DNA of 64,000 nucleotides from Xanthomonas arboricola pv. populi (lineage in GTDB: Bacteria > Pseudomonadota > Gammaproteobacteria > Xanthomonadales > Xanthomonadaceae). The DNA lies in NCBI RefSeq assembly GCF_002939945.1, contig NZ_MDEB01000002.1:186001-250000 (forward strand), in the 5' to 3' direction. Both the position numbers and the translations under genes were made by a program. The number at the start of each line of letters is the position of its first letter. Within the stretch, counting starts at the first letter, position 1. Below, in pieces: positions 1 through 10,115 of the stretch. The notes under the pieces were generated by a model that saw nothing but the letters and a program-made list of their open reading frames with translations, was not told the DNA's origin and made no database searches.

Positions 1-566
1 AGATAGCGCTTGGTGATGCCACGGCCTTCGACACGGTCGTCCTCTCGCATCAGGGCCTGCATTTCGGTCAGCGCCGAGCGCTTCTTCGCCACGATCAGCA
101 GGCCGGAGGTATCGCGGTCGAGCCGGTGCACCAGTTCCAGGGTCTGGTTCGGCCGCAGGGCACGGAGGGTTTCGATGGCGCCGAAGCTGATCCCGCTGCC
201 GCCATGGCTGGCGACCCCGGACGGTTTGTTGAGCGCCAGCAGGCGCGCGTCCTCGAACACGATCGCCGCTTCCAGCCGCGCCAGGAACGATGACGGTGGC
301 GCCGCCTTGTCGCCCTCTTCGGCAACGCGCACCGGCGGAATCCGCACTTCCTCGCCGCCCTCGAGCTTGCGCTCGGCCTTGGCCCGCCCGCCGTTCACCC
401 GCACTTGGCCGCTGCGCACCAGCTTGTAGATCAGGCTGCGTGGTGCGCCCTTGAGCTGGCCGAGCAGGAAATTGTCCAGCCGCTGCCCAGCACGGTCTTC
501 CGGAACTTTGAGAATGCGCACACCCACACGGTCGGGGGGCGGCTTGGGGGTCTGGGGGTCGGTCAT
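1..566 (-). CDS. rluC: RluC, 23S rRNA pseudouridine synthase (3' end outside window)
   Basis: This gene is cut by the window edge; about 188 N-terminal codons are visible. The ATG at 566-564 opens a protein with an N-terminal S4-like RNA-binding region (GQRLDNFLLGQL, LIYKLVRSGQVRVNGGRAK) and then the start of the pseudouridine synthase domain. The catalytic motif HRLDRDTSG lies near residue 160, with the aspartate that attacks the uracil base. The family RluC isomerises uridines 955, 2504 and 2580 (E. coli numbering) in 23S rRNA. It is divergent from rne across a 401 bp gap, the same arrangement as in enterobacteria. The catalytic domain is incomplete here, so RluC is separated from RluD mainly by this context. 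Confidence 0.93.
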   Translation of the reverse strand, partial: MTDPQTPKPPPDRVGVRILKVPEDRAGQRLDNFLLGQLKGAPRSLIYKLVRSGQVRVNGGRAKAERKLEGGEEVRIPPVRVAEEGDKAAPPSSFLARLEAAIVFEDARLLALNKPSGVASHGGSGISFGAIETLRALRPNQTLELVHRLDRDTSGLLIVAKKRSALTEMQALMREDDRVEGRGITKRY

Positions 567-967
567 CCGGCTCTTTATTCTGTTACACTCGGCGAGCGAG
601 ATAAGGGTTTGATTTCGTTGGAAGTTGATTGGCCAGAAGCCTGCCTTCCGATGAGTCCGGCACAGTGCGCGACCACCGCCCCCGGGGCGGCCATGTTAGC
701 GGCTCACCGGCCTACCCGGCCATCGCCGGCGGTTTTTGACCGTTGCGCTGAACATGTCCCGTGCGCTGCCCCGGTCCGTCCGGACGCGGCTGCCGGCCCT
801 GAAACACCTATAAAACTTAAGACAAGCGCTCCCGCGGCCTGCCGTGGTGTTGCAGCGCTGGAAACCCTGGTCAGGCCTGTCCGCGCGTTGCGCGAAGGGC
901 CGACAAGCTGTTCCAGAGGCGAAACGTCACGGCGTTCCGCGCGGTAGAGCGCGAGAGGAACGCAACA
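567..967 (+). promoter_or_regulatory. rluC-rne divergent promoter region and long rne 5' leader
   Basis: No gene is seen in these 401 bases. They must hold the divergent rluC and rne promoters and a long rne leader. A GC-rich hairpin at 716-729 (CCGGC-CATC-GCCGG) is followed by CGG and five T at 733-737, which looks like an intrinsic terminator upstream of the coding region. A second short GC-rich palindrome lies near 677-690. A good ribosome binding site, AGAGGAA, ends about 8 bases before the rne ATG. In E. coli the rne leader of similar length mediates feedback control by RNase E itself. A similar role here is inference; sequence homology cannot be judged. Confidence 0.55.
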
Positions 968-3900
968 ATGAAGCGAATGCTGATCAACGCAACGCAGGCC
1001 GAAGAGCTGCGCGTGGCGATTGTGGACGGCCAGACCCTGTACGACATCGACATCGAACAGCCGTCCAAGGAACAAAAGAAGTCCAACATTTACAAGGGCC
1101 GTATCACCCGGCTCGAGCCCTCCCTGGAGGCGGCGTTCGTGGACTATGGCGCCGAGCGCCATGGCTTCCTGCCGCTGAAGGAAATCTCCCGCGACTATTT
1201 CCAGGCTGGCGTCGACCACAACAAGTCGACCATCCGCGAGTTGCTGCGCGAGGGTCAGGAAATCGTGGTGCAGGTCGACAAGGAAGAACGTGGCAACAAG
1301 GGCGCCGCCCTGACCACGTTCATCTCGCTGGCCGGCCGCTACATGGTGCTGATGCCCAACTCGCCGAGCGCTGGTGGCGTCTCGCGCCGGATCGAAGGCG
1401 AAGACCGCGCCGCGCTGAAGGAAGCGCTGGACAAGCTCGACATCCCCGACGACATGGGCGTGATCATCCGCACTGCCGGTGTCGGCCGTGACGCCGAAGA
1501 ACTGCAGTGGGATCTGGACTACCTGCTGCAGACCTGGAAGGCGATCGCCGAGGCGGCGCTGAGCAAGCCGGCCGCGTTCCTGATCTACCAGGAATCGCGC
1601 CTGATCATCCGCGCCCTGCGCGACTACCTGCGTGCCGACATCGGCGAAATCCTGGTCGATACGCCGGAGCTGTATGCCGACGCCCAGGAGTTCATGCAGC
1701 AGGTGATGCCGCAGAGCCTGCGCAAGCTCAAGCACTACACCGACGACATTCCGCTGTTCAACCGCTTCCAGATCGAATCGCAGATCGAAGGCGCCTACGA
1801 GCGCAACGTGCGGCTGCCCTCGGGCGGCTCGATCGTGGTCGATCAGACCGAAGCGCTGACCGCCGTCGACGTGAACTCCTCGCGCGCCACCAAGGGCAGC
1901 GACATCGAAGAGACCGCCTTCCAGACCAATCTGGAAGCGGCCGAAGAAGTGGCCCGCCAGTTGCGCCTGCGCGACCTGGGGGGGCTGGTGGTGATCGACT
2001 TCATCGACATGGCCTCGACCAAGCATCAACGCGAAGTCGAAAACAAGCTGCAGAACGCGCTGAAGTACGACCGCGCTCGCGTGCAGCTGGGCCGCATCTC
2101 GCGTTTCGGCCTGATGGAAATGAGCCGCCAGCGCCTGCGTCCGAGCCTGGGCGAATCCAGCCAGATCGTGTGCCCGCGTTGCGACGGCCATGGCCGCATG
2201 CGCAGCGTCGAGTCGCTCTCGCTGTCGATCATCCGCGTGGCCGAAGAGCACGCCATGAAGGAAAACACCGGGCAGGTGCTGGTCCAGGCCCCGGTGGAGA
2301 TCGCCAACTACCTGCTTAACGAGAAGCGCAGCGCGCTGCGTGAGATCGAGCAGCGCCACGAGTCGCCGATCATCATCGTCGCCGACGAACAACTGCACAC
2401 CCCGCACTACGAGGTCACCCGCCTGCGTGAGAACGAGTTGGGCGAAGACAGCGGCAAGCCGAGCTACCAGCGCGGTACCCCGCGCAAGTTGCCGGTGCAT
2501 GCGCTGACCAAGGCGCAGTTGAATATTCCGGCCGCGCCGGCAGTGACCTCGATCAAGCCGAGCCAGCCTGCTCCGCTGCGTGAAGAGGCCCCTGCCCCGG
2601 TTGCTGCTGCACCTGCACCTGCACCGGCTCCGGTCGCGGCACTGCCGCTTCCCGCGCCGGTGACCGGTGTAGTGGGCTGGCTGAAGCGCATCTTCGGTGG
2701 TGTCGAGCCGGTCGCGCCTGCGCCCGAGTCGACCCAGCGTCCGCGTCAGAACGATGCCGGCCGCGGCAGCCGCAACGAGCGTAGCGATCGCGGCGGCCAG
2801 CGTCGCGACGGCCGTGATGCCCGCAATGGTGGCAACGGCGGCAATCAGCACCGCAGCAATGGTGGCAATGGCAACGGCAATGGCTCCAACAAGGAGCGTC
2901 GTGATGAGCGTCGCCAGCCGGCAAATGGCCAGGCTGCGCAAAATGGTGGTCAAGCGCAGCAGGTGCAGGTGCCCAAGCCGCCGCGCAACGAGGCACAGCA
3001 GCCCAAGCAGCCGCAGCAGGCCCAGCAGCAGAAGCAGAAGCCGCAGAACCAGGCACCGCGCCCGCCACGTGCAGCTGCACAGCAGCAGGACGGCGCGCCG
3101 TCCGAGCGCCAGCAACGCCCTGCGCGCCAGGAAGAAGGCACTGCCTCGGCGCAGACGCTGACTTCCAAGGCCGCAACCGCAACCACTGCAACCGTGGTCG
3201 CAGCGATTGCCGAGACCGTAGCACCGGCAACGCAGGTGGCGGCGCATGCGGCTGCGCCGGCGCAGCCGGTCGAGGTCATCGTGACCGAGTCGCATGTCGA
3301 TCGCGGCACCGACGCGAATGCGGAGGGTCAGGCACCGGAGGCAGCAGGCGATGACGCGGCAAATGGCGAAGGCGGCAGCCGTCGTCGTCGCGGTCGTCGC
3401 GGTGGCCGTCGTCGCCGTCGCGGCGCTGGCGCAAATGGTGAAGGCGGTAGCGGCGTCGATGGTCTGGAGACGGACGATCTGGACGGCGATGGCGAGGGCG
3501 ATCTCGATGGCGACAACGAGAGCGACGATGCCGGTGCGCAGGTTCACACGTCGGCTGCCCCGCGCGCCGGCCAGCCGGAGTTCGACTTCGACGATGACGC
3601 GACCATGCCTGCGGTATCGGCACGCACCAAGGCGGAGTCCAGCACTCCGGCCGCAGTGAAGCCGCGCCCGGTACCGAAGGAACGGGCGGAAGCGCCGCTG
3701 GCGGCCGACACGACGTCGACCACGGCGCCGGTTTCCAACGCCACGCCGTCGTTCGAGCAGCAGGCTGCGACTCCTGCAGTCACCGCAGCCGAGCACGCAC
3801 GTGGCGATGCATCGGCGGCCTCTCCGGCACCGGCTGCAACCGCATCGGCTAGCAACACGGCGCCGGCTGCATCGGCACCGGCACCGGCTGCGCAGGCTTC

Positions 3901-4714
3901 TGCCGTTGCACCGACCCCGCAAGCGCCTAAGGCTGCGGTTGTTGCGCAGGAATCGGCGACCTCGCCGGCTCAGGCTCCGGTTGCCGCTCCGTCCGCTGCC
4001 TCGACACCGATTGCCGCCTCGGTGCCAGTCGCGACGCTAGCCGCGGCTCCTGCAGCTCAGCCGGTCGAGCGTGCTGCTCCTTCGGCGGTGCGTTCGCCCG
4101 AGCCGGCTGTGCAGTCAACGCCGGTGCCGTCGGCATCCGCCGACGCTGCAGCGCCTGCGGTTGCTCGGCAGGAACAGACAGCACCGGTTGCAGCCGCGGC
4201 AGCAACGCAAGCGGAGTCGATGAAAACCGACGCAGCGCCGGCAGCCGTCAGTGTGCCAAAGCCGGTCGCTGCTGCGCCTTCCAGCGTGCAGGCGGACGTC
4301 GTGACATCCGAGCCGCCGCATGCCGAGCCGTCAACGGCGGCAAGCCCGGCAGCCGATGTTGCTGCGACGTCCACCGCAACCGTGCCGCAGACCTCGCCGT
4401 CTGCCGACGCTGCGCCGGCACGCAAGTCGTACGCGCCGGTGCAGACCACGCTGCTTGATGCATTGGCTCCGGCCGACGCAACAGCCGCGACCGCGCTACC
4501 GCCACAGGCCGAAACACAGGTGCCGTACAAGGCGCCCGAGCGGCCGGCAGCGGTCGCGCCCGTGTTGCCTGCAGACGCCAACGAGCAGACTGCCGACAAG
4601 CCGAAGCCGACGGTCGTCGTGTCCGAGGCAGCGAAGCCGGCAGATGCGTCGCGCAATGGCGATGACGCACAGGAGCAGCAAGACGACACCAACAAGCCGC
4701 GTAGCGATCACTGA
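968..4714 (+). CDS. rne: Ribonuclease E, degradosome scaffold endonuclease
   Basis: RNase E initiates decay of most mRNAs and processes rRNA and tRNA precursors. The catalytic half holds an S1 domain (about residues 35-120), the DNase I-like active-site aspartates D301 (TAVDVNSSR) and D344 (VVIDFIDM), and the Zn-link C402-P-R-C405 that joins protomers. Residues about 567-579 ([11 protein letters not shown]) form an amphipathic helix like the E. coli membrane-targeting segment A. The rest is low-complexity Pro/Ala/Gln scaffold with an Arg-rich RNA-binding patch at about 805-820 and acidic stretches after it. The length of 1248 residues exceeds E. coli (1061) because of the Ala/Pro-rich tail. 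The end [13 protein letters not shown] may be a docking microdomain (inference). Confidence 0.97.
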   Translation: MKRMLINATQAEELRVAIVDGQTLYDIDIEQPSKEQKKSNIYKGRITRLEPSLEAAFVDYGAERHGFLPLKEISRDYFQAGVDHNKSTIRELLREGQEIVVQVDKEERGNKGAALTTFISLAGRYMVLMPNSPSAGGVSRRIEGEDRAALKEALDKLDIPDDMGVIIRTAGVGRDAEELQWDLDYLLQTWKAIAEAALSKPAAFLIYQESRLIIRALRDYLRADIGEILVDTPELYADAQEFMQQVMPQSLRKLKHYTDDIPLFNRFQIESQIEGAYERNVRLPSGGSIVVDQTEALTAVDVNSSRATKGSDIEETAFQTNLEAAEEVARQLRLRDLGGLVVIDFIDMASTKHQREVENKLQNALKYDRARVQLGRISRFGLMEMSRQRLRPSLGESSQIVCPRCDGHGRMRSVESLSLSIIRVAEEHAMKENTGQVLVQAPVEIANYLLNEKRSALREIEQRHESPIIIVADEQLHTPHYEVTRLRENELGEDSGKPSYQRGTPRKLPVHALTKAQLNIPAAPAVTSIKPSQPAPLREEAPAPVAAAPAPAPAPVAALPLPAPVTGVVGWLKRIFGGVEPVAPAPESTQRPRQNDAGRGSRNERSDRGGQRRDGRDARNGGNGGNQHRSNGGNGNGNGSNKERRDERRQPANGQAAQNGGQAQQVQVPKPPRNEAQQPKQPQQAQQQKQKPQNQAPRPPRAAAQQQDGAPSERQQRPARQEEGTASAQTLTSKAATATTATVVAAIAETVAPATQVAAHAAAPAQPVEVIVTESHVDRGTDANAEGQAPEAAGDDAANGEGGSRRRRGRRGGRRRRRGAGANGEGGSGVDGLETDDLDGDGEGDLDGDNESDDAGAQVHTSAAPRAGQPEFDFDDDATMPAVSARTKAESSTPAAVKPRPVPKERAEAPLAADTTSTTAPVSNATPSFEQQAATPAVTAAEHARGDASAASPAPAATASASNTAPAASAPAPAAQASAVAPTPQAPKAAVVAQESATSPAQAPVAAPSAASTPIAASVPVATLAAAPAAQPVERAAPSAVRSPEPAVQSTPVPSASADAAAPAVARQEQTAPVAAAAATQAESMKTDAAPAAVSVPKPVAAAPSSVQADVVTSEPPHAEPSTAASPAADVAATSTATVPQTSPSADAAPARKSYAPVQTTLLDALAPADATAATALPPQAETQVPYKAPERPAAVAPVLPADANEQTADKPKPTVVVSEAAKPADASRNGDDAQEQQDDTNKPRSDH

Positions 4715-4733
4715 TCGTTTCCCAGCCGGTTGA

Positions 4734-4796
4734 ACATGCCTGAGTGAATCCAGGCATGTAATGTCAGACGAGGCGGCCTTCGGGCCGCCTTGTTTT
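4734..4796 (+). terminator. rne 3' inverted repeat and intrinsic terminator
   Basis: Two palindromes follow the rne stop. The first has perfect 9 bp arms (ACATGCCTG at 4734-4742 and CAGGCATGT at 4751-4759). The second, at 4771-4790, is AGGCGGCC-TTCG-GGCCGCCT, an 8 bp GC stem with a UUCG tetraloop, followed by TGTTTTT. The second is a textbook Rho-independent terminator for rne; the first may protect the 3' end. Confidence 0.85.
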
Positions 4797-4873
4797 TGCG
4801 TGCGGCATTGTCATGCCGATACTGGATCACCAGGCGGCACAGGGTCGCAACGAAACAATCGCAGCACTCGCAG

Positions 4874-5028
4874 TCGCGCTTGTTGTCCCAGGCACTGTTT
4901 CCCGCCGCATCACTGAATGCCGGAGCGAATACGCACAGTCGTGTGCACGCAGGAGTGCCGCTCCTGGGCAGAACAGCGTCCCGTCTGTTGTCAAAGGCGC
5001 TTTGTGCAGCAGCATCTGACTGCCGCAT
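4874..5028. repeat. Diverged tandem repeat in the rne-gacA gap
   Basis: The 259 bp between the rne terminator and the regulator stop has no convincing gene. Two related stretches of about 48 bp, near 4874-4922 and 4978-5025, share GTTGTC, AGGC, CATC and TGCCG blocks in the same order. Translated in one frame they give the look-alike peptides SRLLSQALFPAAS and SRLLSKALCAAAS. They look like an old tandem duplication of about 100 bp. Function is unknown. Confidence 0.4.
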
Positions 5029-5055
5029 CCGCAAGATCGGACCCGCGGGCTCGGC

Positions 5056-5703
5056 TTACAGGGTGCGCGCCGGATCGGTCAGGCCGTACTGATTGGCCAG
5101 ACGCGCAAGGGCGATGTTGTCCTGGATGCCGACCTTCTCGAACAGGCGCGCCTTGTGCGTGTTGATGGTCTTGGCACTGAGGTTCAGGCGCTTGGCGATG
5201 TCTTCCTGGCGCAGGCCCTGGGTCAGCAACAGGGCGACCTCCAGTTCGCGCGGCGATAGCGCGTCGAACGGCGAGCTGCCCCCTTCCAGGTTGGACAGGG
5301 CCAGGTTCTGCGCAATGGTATTGCCGAGATAGCGCCGGCCCAGTGCGACTTCGCGCACTGCACGCAGCAGTTCCTGCGCATCGCCGCCCTTGCCGACATA
5401 CCCCGATGCGCCTGCTTCGAGCAGACGCTTGGGCAGTGGACCGTCTTCCAGCACCGACACGATGATGACCCGAGTGCCATAATCGCCCTTGACGATGCGC
5501 TCGGTGATTTCCAGGCCGCTGACACCGGGCAGGTGCAGATCGCACAGCACGATCTCGGGCTTGAGCTGACGAATTTGCGGCAAGGCCGCTTCCCCGCTCT
5601 CCGCTTCTCCCACCACATCGATGTCCATTTCCTTGGACAGGATCATCTTCATGCCGGTACGCACGAGTGCATGATCGTCGATCAGAAAAACTCTGATGGT
5701 CAT
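5056..5703 (-). CDS. gacA: GacA/UvrY-type LuxR-family response regulator
   Basis: A 215-residue NarL/FixJ-type regulator. The receiver has the acidic pair D9-D10, phospho-acceptor D55 (VLCDLHLPG), S83 and K105. The C-terminal helix-turn-helix (about 150-205) contains LSPRELEVALLL and LSAKTINTHKARLFEKVGI. The linker IAQNLALSNLEG and the HTH resemble GacA and UvrY closely. GacA-type regulators answer a GacS/BarA kinase and in pseudomonads and enterics switch on small RNAs that sequester RsmA/CsrA. No sensor kinase is adjacent. In E. coli uvrY is directly upstream of uvrC; here uvrC is about 6 kb away on the same strand. Confidence 0.85.
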   Translation of the reverse strand: MTIRVFLIDDHALVRTGMKMILSKEMDIDVVGEAESGEAALPQIRQLKPEIVLCDLHLPGVSGLEITERIVKGDYGTRVIIVSVLEDGPLPKRLLEAGASGYVGKGGDAQELLRAVREVALGRRYLGNTIAQNLALSNLEGGSSPFDALSPRELEVALLLTQGLRQEDIAKRLNLSAKTINTHKARLFEKVGIQDNIALARLANQYGLTDPARTL

Positions 5704-5909
5704 CCTTGTTGTCCTCGCTGTGCGGCTGGCTGGTGCAGCCTATCTCCGTGAATAATTCAGGGCAAGCTCGATGCGACGTATTACGCTTGAGTCAGAGCCC
5801 AAAGCGTCCCGCCGCGCGTCATGGTAGACATTGGATGCACTATCGCGGCGTGATCGGATGATGCGAGCGCCCCCAATACGTGAATATCGGGCAATTCACT
5901 CGCGCTCGG

Positions 5910-6671
5910 TCAGATTTTTCCTGCTTCGGTGCTGCGCTCGACGTCAACCAGGGGGCGCAATTGCGTATCGAGTGCCACGCGTTCGTCGAACACGAAGCAG
6001 CGACCGTCATAGCCCTCGCCACCAACCTCTTCGAAATAGCCGAGGATGCCGCCTTCGAGCTGCAGCACGTTGTCCATGCCGTCGGCCTGCATCCAAAGCG
6101 CGGCTTTTTCGCAACGAATGCCGCCGGTGCAGAAGCTGACCACGGTGGCGTCGGCCAACGCAGCGCGATGCGGTTCCAGCGCAGCTGGCAAGTCGGTGAA
6201 CTTGTCGATGGGCAGCGTCAGCGCTCCCTGGAACGTGCCGTACGCCACTTCCTGGGTATTACGCGTGTCCAGCAGCACCAACGGGCGGCCACGATCGTCG
6301 TGCCCTTCCCGCATCCACGTGCGCAGCGTGGCGGGCGTCACCGCCAGCGCACGGCCCTGCAGCGGCGAGGCATCGTCGCGGCGGAAGCTGATGATCTCAG
6401 GCTTGACCTTCACCTTGAGCCGCGCAAACGGCTCCAACGTGCTCAGGCTGTACTTGATGCGCATCTGCGTAAAGCGCGCATCGGCCTGCAGCCACGCGTA
6501 GAACGCGCCGACCTTTTCGGCTTCGCCGGCCAGAAACAGGTTGATCCCCTCTTCGGCCACCAGCACCGATCCCTTCAAGGCCTGCTGCTCGGCGTGCGCC
6601 AGGACGCTGTCGGCGAGCGTCTGCGGATCCTGGATGGTGACGAAGTGGTAGGCAGCGGTATTGGTGATCAT
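5910..6671 (-). CDS. trhO: TrhO, tRNA uridine 5-hydroxylase (rhodanese-like, YceA)
   Basis: A 253-residue YceA/TrhO protein. The N-terminal acylphosphatase-like half (GSVLVAEEGINLFLAG) precedes a rhodanese domain (about 120-225) whose active cysteine is C181 in SFCTGGIRCEKA. TrhO proteins hydroxylate U34 of certain tRNAs to ho5U with prephenate-dependent or O2-dependent chemistry. The next gene upstream (DUF6164) is 35 bp away on the same strand and may be co-transcribed. Confidence 0.9.
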   Translation of the reverse strand: MITNTAAYHFVTIQDPQTLADSVLAHAEQQALKGSVLVAEEGINLFLAGEAEKVGAFYAWLQADARFTQMRIKYSLSTLEPFARLKVKVKPEIISFRRDDASPLQGRALAVTPATLRTWMREGHDDRGRPLVLLDTRNTQEVAYGTFQGALTLPIDKFTDLPAALEPHRAALADATVVSFCTGGIRCEKAALWMQADGMDNVLQLEGGILGYFEEVGGEGYDGRCFVFDERVALDTQLRPLVDVERSTEAGKI

Positions 6672-6706
6672 GCGGCCATTTTAAGCCGATGCGGCCGCAG
6701 GTGCGA

Positions 6707-7072
6707 TCAGCCGCGCAACAACAGGAACGGCAGCAGGACCAGCGAGGCGACAACCAGCATGCCGATCAACGTGGCGATCACGAACAACGGCCGCTTGCGC
6801 AGCAGCGCGCCGAAGGTTTCGGCCGTGCCGGCAGCGAGCGCATCCTGGCGCTGCGCACGCGCCACGGCGCCGCGCTGGGCCTGATACGCATCCATCAGCG
6901 CCTTGGCGCGCGGGTAATCGGCATCGTCACTGAGCCAGATGCCGCCGGCGGAAATGCCCCAATTGCTGGGCCGGGTTTCGTAGATCTGCACCAGATGCTC
7001 ACGCATCAGCGCCCGCACCTCGTCGGCTTCGTCATCGGGAACATTGCGCAGATTGAGCAGCAGCTTGGCCAT
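6707..7072 (-). CDS. DUF6164-type small membrane protein
   Basis: A 121-residue protein starting [20 protein letters not shown] longer frame reaches further upstream, but the extra N-terminus is unconserved-looking and runs into the divergent FKBP gene, so ATG 7072 is preferred. The soluble part contains [27 protein letters not shown]. One C-terminal membrane segment (about 95-118, [24 protein letters not shown]) ends the protein. Its sequence recalls the DUF6164 family, whose function is not known. It lies 62 bp from the divergent lipoprotein gene and 35 bp upstream of trhO. Confidence 0.75.
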   Translation of the reverse strand: MAKLLLNLRNVPDDEADEVRALMREHLVQIYETRPSNWGISAGGIWLSDDADYPRAKALMDAYQAQRGAVARAQRQDALAAGTAETFGALLRKRPLFVIATLIGMLVVASLVLLPFLLLRG

Positions 7073-7133
7073 GGGCGCGATGATACCGGGAGCCAGGTGC
7101 GATAATGACGCACTCCCTTTGCTGGACCATCCC

Positions 7134-7565
7134 ATGCGCCTTCTGTTGACGCTTTGTGCTGCCCTGCTGCTCGCGGGCTGTGCGCCTGCCCTGCCGCCGT
7201 CCGGCGGCACCATCGCCACGTTCGAGCGGATCGACCGCAACGTCGGCACCGGTGCCGAAGCCACACCGGGCGCGATGGTCACCGTGCACTACACCGGCTG
7301 GCTGTACGACGAGAAAGCCGCCGACAAGCATGGCAAGAAGTTCGACAGCTCGCTCGACCGCGCCGAGCCGTTCCAGTTCGTGCTGGGCGGCCATCAGGTG
7401 ATCCGCGGCTGGGACGAGGGCGTGGCCGGCATGCGTGTGGGCGGCAAGCGCACCCTGATGATTCCGCCCGAGTACGGCTATGGCGACAACGGCGCAGGCG
7501 GGGTGATCCCGCCCGGCGCGTCGCTGGTGTTCGATGTGGAATTGCTTGGCGTGCAGCCGCGCTGA
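7134..7565 (+). CDS. FKBP-type peptidyl-prolyl isomerase, lipoprotein
   Basis: A 143-residue single-domain FKBP. The N-terminus [16 protein letters not shown] is a lipoprotein signal with lipobox LAGC, so it is probably anchored to the outer membrane on the periplasmic side. The isomerase core shows [48 protein letters not shown] and [14 protein letters not shown], with the residues that line the FK506/proline pocket. It catalyses proline cis-trans isomerisation during folding of exported proteins. The flavoprotein gene follows after 11 bp, so the two are likely co-transcribed. Confidence 0.93.
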   Translation: MRLLLTLCAALLLAGCAPALPPSGGTIATFERIDRNVGTGAEATPGAMVTVHYTGWLYDEKAADKHGKKFDSSLDRAEPFQFVLGGHQVIRGWDEGVAGMRVGGKRTLMIPPEYGYGDNGAGGVIPPGASLVFDVELLGVQPR

Positions 7566-7576
7566 AGGCCTGAGCA

Positions 7577-8839
7577 ATGACGGATGCGAGCAAGCGGCGG
7601 CTGGCGGTGATCGGTGGTGGGCCGGCCGGTCTGATGGCGGCTGAAGTGGCGTGTGCGGCCGGCCTGGCAGTCGACCTGTACGAAGCCAAGGGGTCGGTGG
7701 GGCGCAAGTTCCTGATCGCCGGCAAGGGCGGCTTGAACCTCACCCACTCCGATCCGATGCCGTTGTTTGCGCAGCGCTATCGCGAGCGCACCGAGGCCGT
7801 CGCATCGTGGCTGCAGGAGTTCGATGCAGACGCGCTACGTGCCTGGGCGTGCGACCTGGGCGTGGATACCTATGTCGGCAGTTCCGGACGCGTGTTCCCG
7901 ATGGATCGCAAGGCCGCGCCGTTGTTGCGCGGCTGGGTGCGCCGACTCAAGGAACAGGGCGTGGTGTTTCATGTGCAGCATCGCTGGCTCGGTTGGAGCG
8001 ATGACGGAGCATTGCGCTTCCACTCGCCCACCGGCGATGTCGAATGCACCGCAGATGCCGTGGTGCTGGCGCTCGGTGGCGGCAGCTGGCCGCAGCTGGG
8101 CTCAGATGGTCTTTGGCAACGCCTGCTGCAGGAACGCGACATTGCGGTGGCGCCACTGGTGCCAGCCAACTGTGGCTTCGACATCGGCTGGAGCGCGCAT
8201 TTTGTGCAGCGACATGCCGGTGCGCCGCTCAAACCCGTGGTTGCACACTGGCGCGATCGTAACGGCACACCGCATCAGTTGCAGGGCGAGTGCGTTGCGA
8301 CGTCCACCGGCATCGAGGGCAGCCTGATCTATGCGTTGGCTGCGGATCTGCGCGCGCAGATCGATGCCGATGGCGTGGCCGAGCTGGGACTGGACCTGCT
8401 CCCGGGACGCTCGCTGGAACGCGTCAGCGCCGAGCTGGAAAAACCACGCAAGGGACGCAGTTTCAGCGAGCATCTGCGCCGGCAGGTCGGTATCGATGGC
8501 GTCAAGGCTGCCTTGCTTTACGAACATTTGGGCAAACAGGCGGGCGACGATCTTGCGCTGGCAGCGCGTACGCTCAAACGGCTGCCGTTACGCCTGCTGC
8601 GACCGCGCCCGTTGGCCGAGGCGATCAGCTCGGCCGGTGGCGTGCAACTGGAGGCGCTGGATGCGCAGCTGATGGCGCGCGCGCAGCCTGGCGTGTTCTG
8701 CGCCGGCGAAATGCTCGACTGGGAAGCGCCGACCGGCGGTTATCTGTTGACCGCCTGCTTCGCCAGCGGATTACGTGCCGCGCATGGCGCGGCGCAGTGG
8801 CTGCAGCAACAGGACGATCGCGCTACAGACGATCGCTGA
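7577..8839 (+). CDS. YhiN/HI0933-type flavoprotein (TIGR03862-like)
   Basis: A 420-residue FAD-binding protein. The N-terminal dinucleotide-binding motif is GGGPAGLMAAEVA, followed by YEAKGSVGRKFLIAGKGGLNLTHSD, the family hallmark. A second FAD contact, AQPGVFCAGEMLDWEAPTGGYLLTACFASG, lies near 370-400. The biological substrate of this family is not established; BaiN-like reductase activity is annotated for some members. It overlaps the convergent dehydrogenase gene by 17 bp at their 3' ends. Confidence 0.85.
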   Translation: MTDASKRRLAVIGGGPAGLMAAEVACAAGLAVDLYEAKGSVGRKFLIAGKGGLNLTHSDPMPLFAQRYRERTEAVASWLQEFDADALRAWACDLGVDTYVGSSGRVFPMDRKAAPLLRGWVRRLKEQGVVFHVQHRWLGWSDDGALRFHSPTGDVECTADAVVLALGGGSWPQLGSDGLWQRLLQERDIAVAPLVPANCGFDIGWSAHFVQRHAGAPLKPVVAHWRDRNGTPHQLQGECVATSTGIEGSLIYALAADLRAQIDADGVAELGLDLLPGRSLERVSAELEKPRKGRSFSEHLRRQVGIDGVKAALLYEHLGKQAGDDLALAARTLKRLPLRLLRPRPLAEAISSAGGVQLEALDAQLMARAQPGVFCAGEMLDWEAPTGGYLLTACFASGLRAAHGAAQWLQQQDDRATDDR

Positions 8840-10115
8840 CCGCGTCGCGCGGCCACACCGATTTGACGTCGTAAATCACCGCGCCCGGTTTGCCCAGCGC
8901 TGTGATGCGCCTGGTGTCGTAGTCGCGGTACTGCGCATGCGCGACTGCCAGCACGACGGCGTCGTACGCACCTTCGTCCGCAACCTCGCACAACTGCACG
9001 CCGGCTTGATGCAGCGCTTCTGCAGGGTCGGCCCACGGGTCGCAGGTGTCGACCTGCACACCCGCAGCTTGCAGCAACTGCACCAGTTCCAGCGCCCGGC
9101 TGTTGCGCAGGTCCGGGCAGTTCTCCTTGAAGGTGGCGCCCAGCACCAACACCCTCGCCTGCGCAAGCACCACACCACGCGTGGCCAGCATGCCGCAGAC
9201 GCGCTCGGCCACATGCCGGCCGACGCGGTTGTTGACCTGGCGCGCGGTGTGGATCAGGTCCGGGTGATAGCCCACGCTTTCGGACTTGTGCATCAGGTAA
9301 TACGGATCCACCCCGATGCAGTGACCACCGACCAGGCCGGGGCGGAACGGCAGGAAATTCCACTTGGTTCCAGCAGCCTCCAGCACATCCAATGTGTCGA
9401 TGCCCAGCTTGTCGAAGATCAATGCCAGTTCGTTGACCAGCGCGATATTGACGTCGCGCTGGATGTTCTCGACCACCTTGGCGGCCTCGGCCACGCGCAT
9501 CGACGGCGCCCGCCAGGTGCCGGCGGTGATGACGCTGGCATACAACGCGTCGACCGCATCGGCGGCTTCTGCGGTGGAGCCGGAAGTGATCTTGCGGATA
9601 TCGCGCAGACGCCGCTGGCGGTCTCCCGGATTGACGCGCTCAGGGCTGTAGCCACAAAAAAAATCCTCGTTGAACCGCAGCCCCGATGCGGCTTCGAGCA
9701 AGGGCACGCAGACTTCTTCGGTGGTGCCTGGGTAGACGGTGGATTCGTAGATCACCAGGTCGCCAGGTTTGAGCGCAGCGGCGATCAGCGTGGTAGCACT
9801 GCGCAGCGGCTCCAGGTCGGGCTGCTCGAAGCTGTCGATCGGCGTCGGCACGGTGACGATGAAGATGCTGCACTCGGCCAGATCCGCAGCGTTCGCGGTG
9901 TAGCGCAACCGGGTGGCGGCAGCCAGCTCGGTGTCGTCCAGTTCCAGCGTGGCGTCGTGGCCGTCGCGTAGCTGGCCGACCCGCTGCGCATCAATGTCGA
10001 AGCCCAACGTGTCGCGCTGTTCGCCAAACGCGACGGCCAGCGGCAAGCCGACATAGCCCAACCCAATCATGGCGATGCGAGCCTGCAGCGGAGCGAGTAG
10101 CGTGGTGCTGGACAT
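8823..10115 (-). CDS. UDP-N-acetylhexosamine dehydrogenase (TviB/WbpA/WbpO-like)
   Basis: A 430-residue member of the UDP-glucose/GDP-mannose dehydrogenase family, which oxidises a sugar C6 to uronate in two NAD-dependent steps. Seen: the Rossmann motif IGLGYVGLPLAVAFG at about 17-31, FFCGYSPERVNPGD, and the active-site cysteine in GLVGGHCIGVDPYYL. The sequence looks nearer to UDP-GlcNAc/GalNAc dehydrogenases of the TviB/WbpO type than to UDP-glucose dehydrogenase. It stands alone here, with no glycosyltransferase or epimerase beside it, so the pathway (surface polysaccharide, probably) is inferred. Confidence 0.85.
   Translation of the reverse strand: MSSTTLLAPLQARIAMIGLGYVGLPLAVAFGEQRDTLGFDIDAQRVGQLRDGHDATLELDDTELAAATRLRYTANAADLAECSIFIVTVPTPIDSFEQPDLEPLRSATTLIAAALKPGDLVIYESTVYPGTTEEVCVPLLEAASGLRFNEDFFCGYSPERVNPGDRQRRLRDIRKITSGSTAEAADAVDALYASVITAGTWRAPSMRVAEAAKVVENIQRDVNIALVNELALIFDKLGIDTLDVLEAAGTKWNFLPFRPGLVGGHCIGVDPYYLMHKSESVGYHPDLIHTARQVNNRVGRHVAERVCGMLATRGVVLAQARVLVLGATFKENCPDLRNSRALELVQLLQAAGVQVDTCDPWADPAEALHQAGVQLCEVADEGAYDAVVLAVAHAQYRDYDTRRITALGKPGAVIYDVKSVWPRDAVSDRL

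Noticed and set aside
704-3922. 1072-codon open frame antisense to rne
   Set aside because: It is Arg/Cys/Leu-rich with no recognisable domain and mirrors the codon bias of the low-complexity rne scaffold; rne itself is certain.
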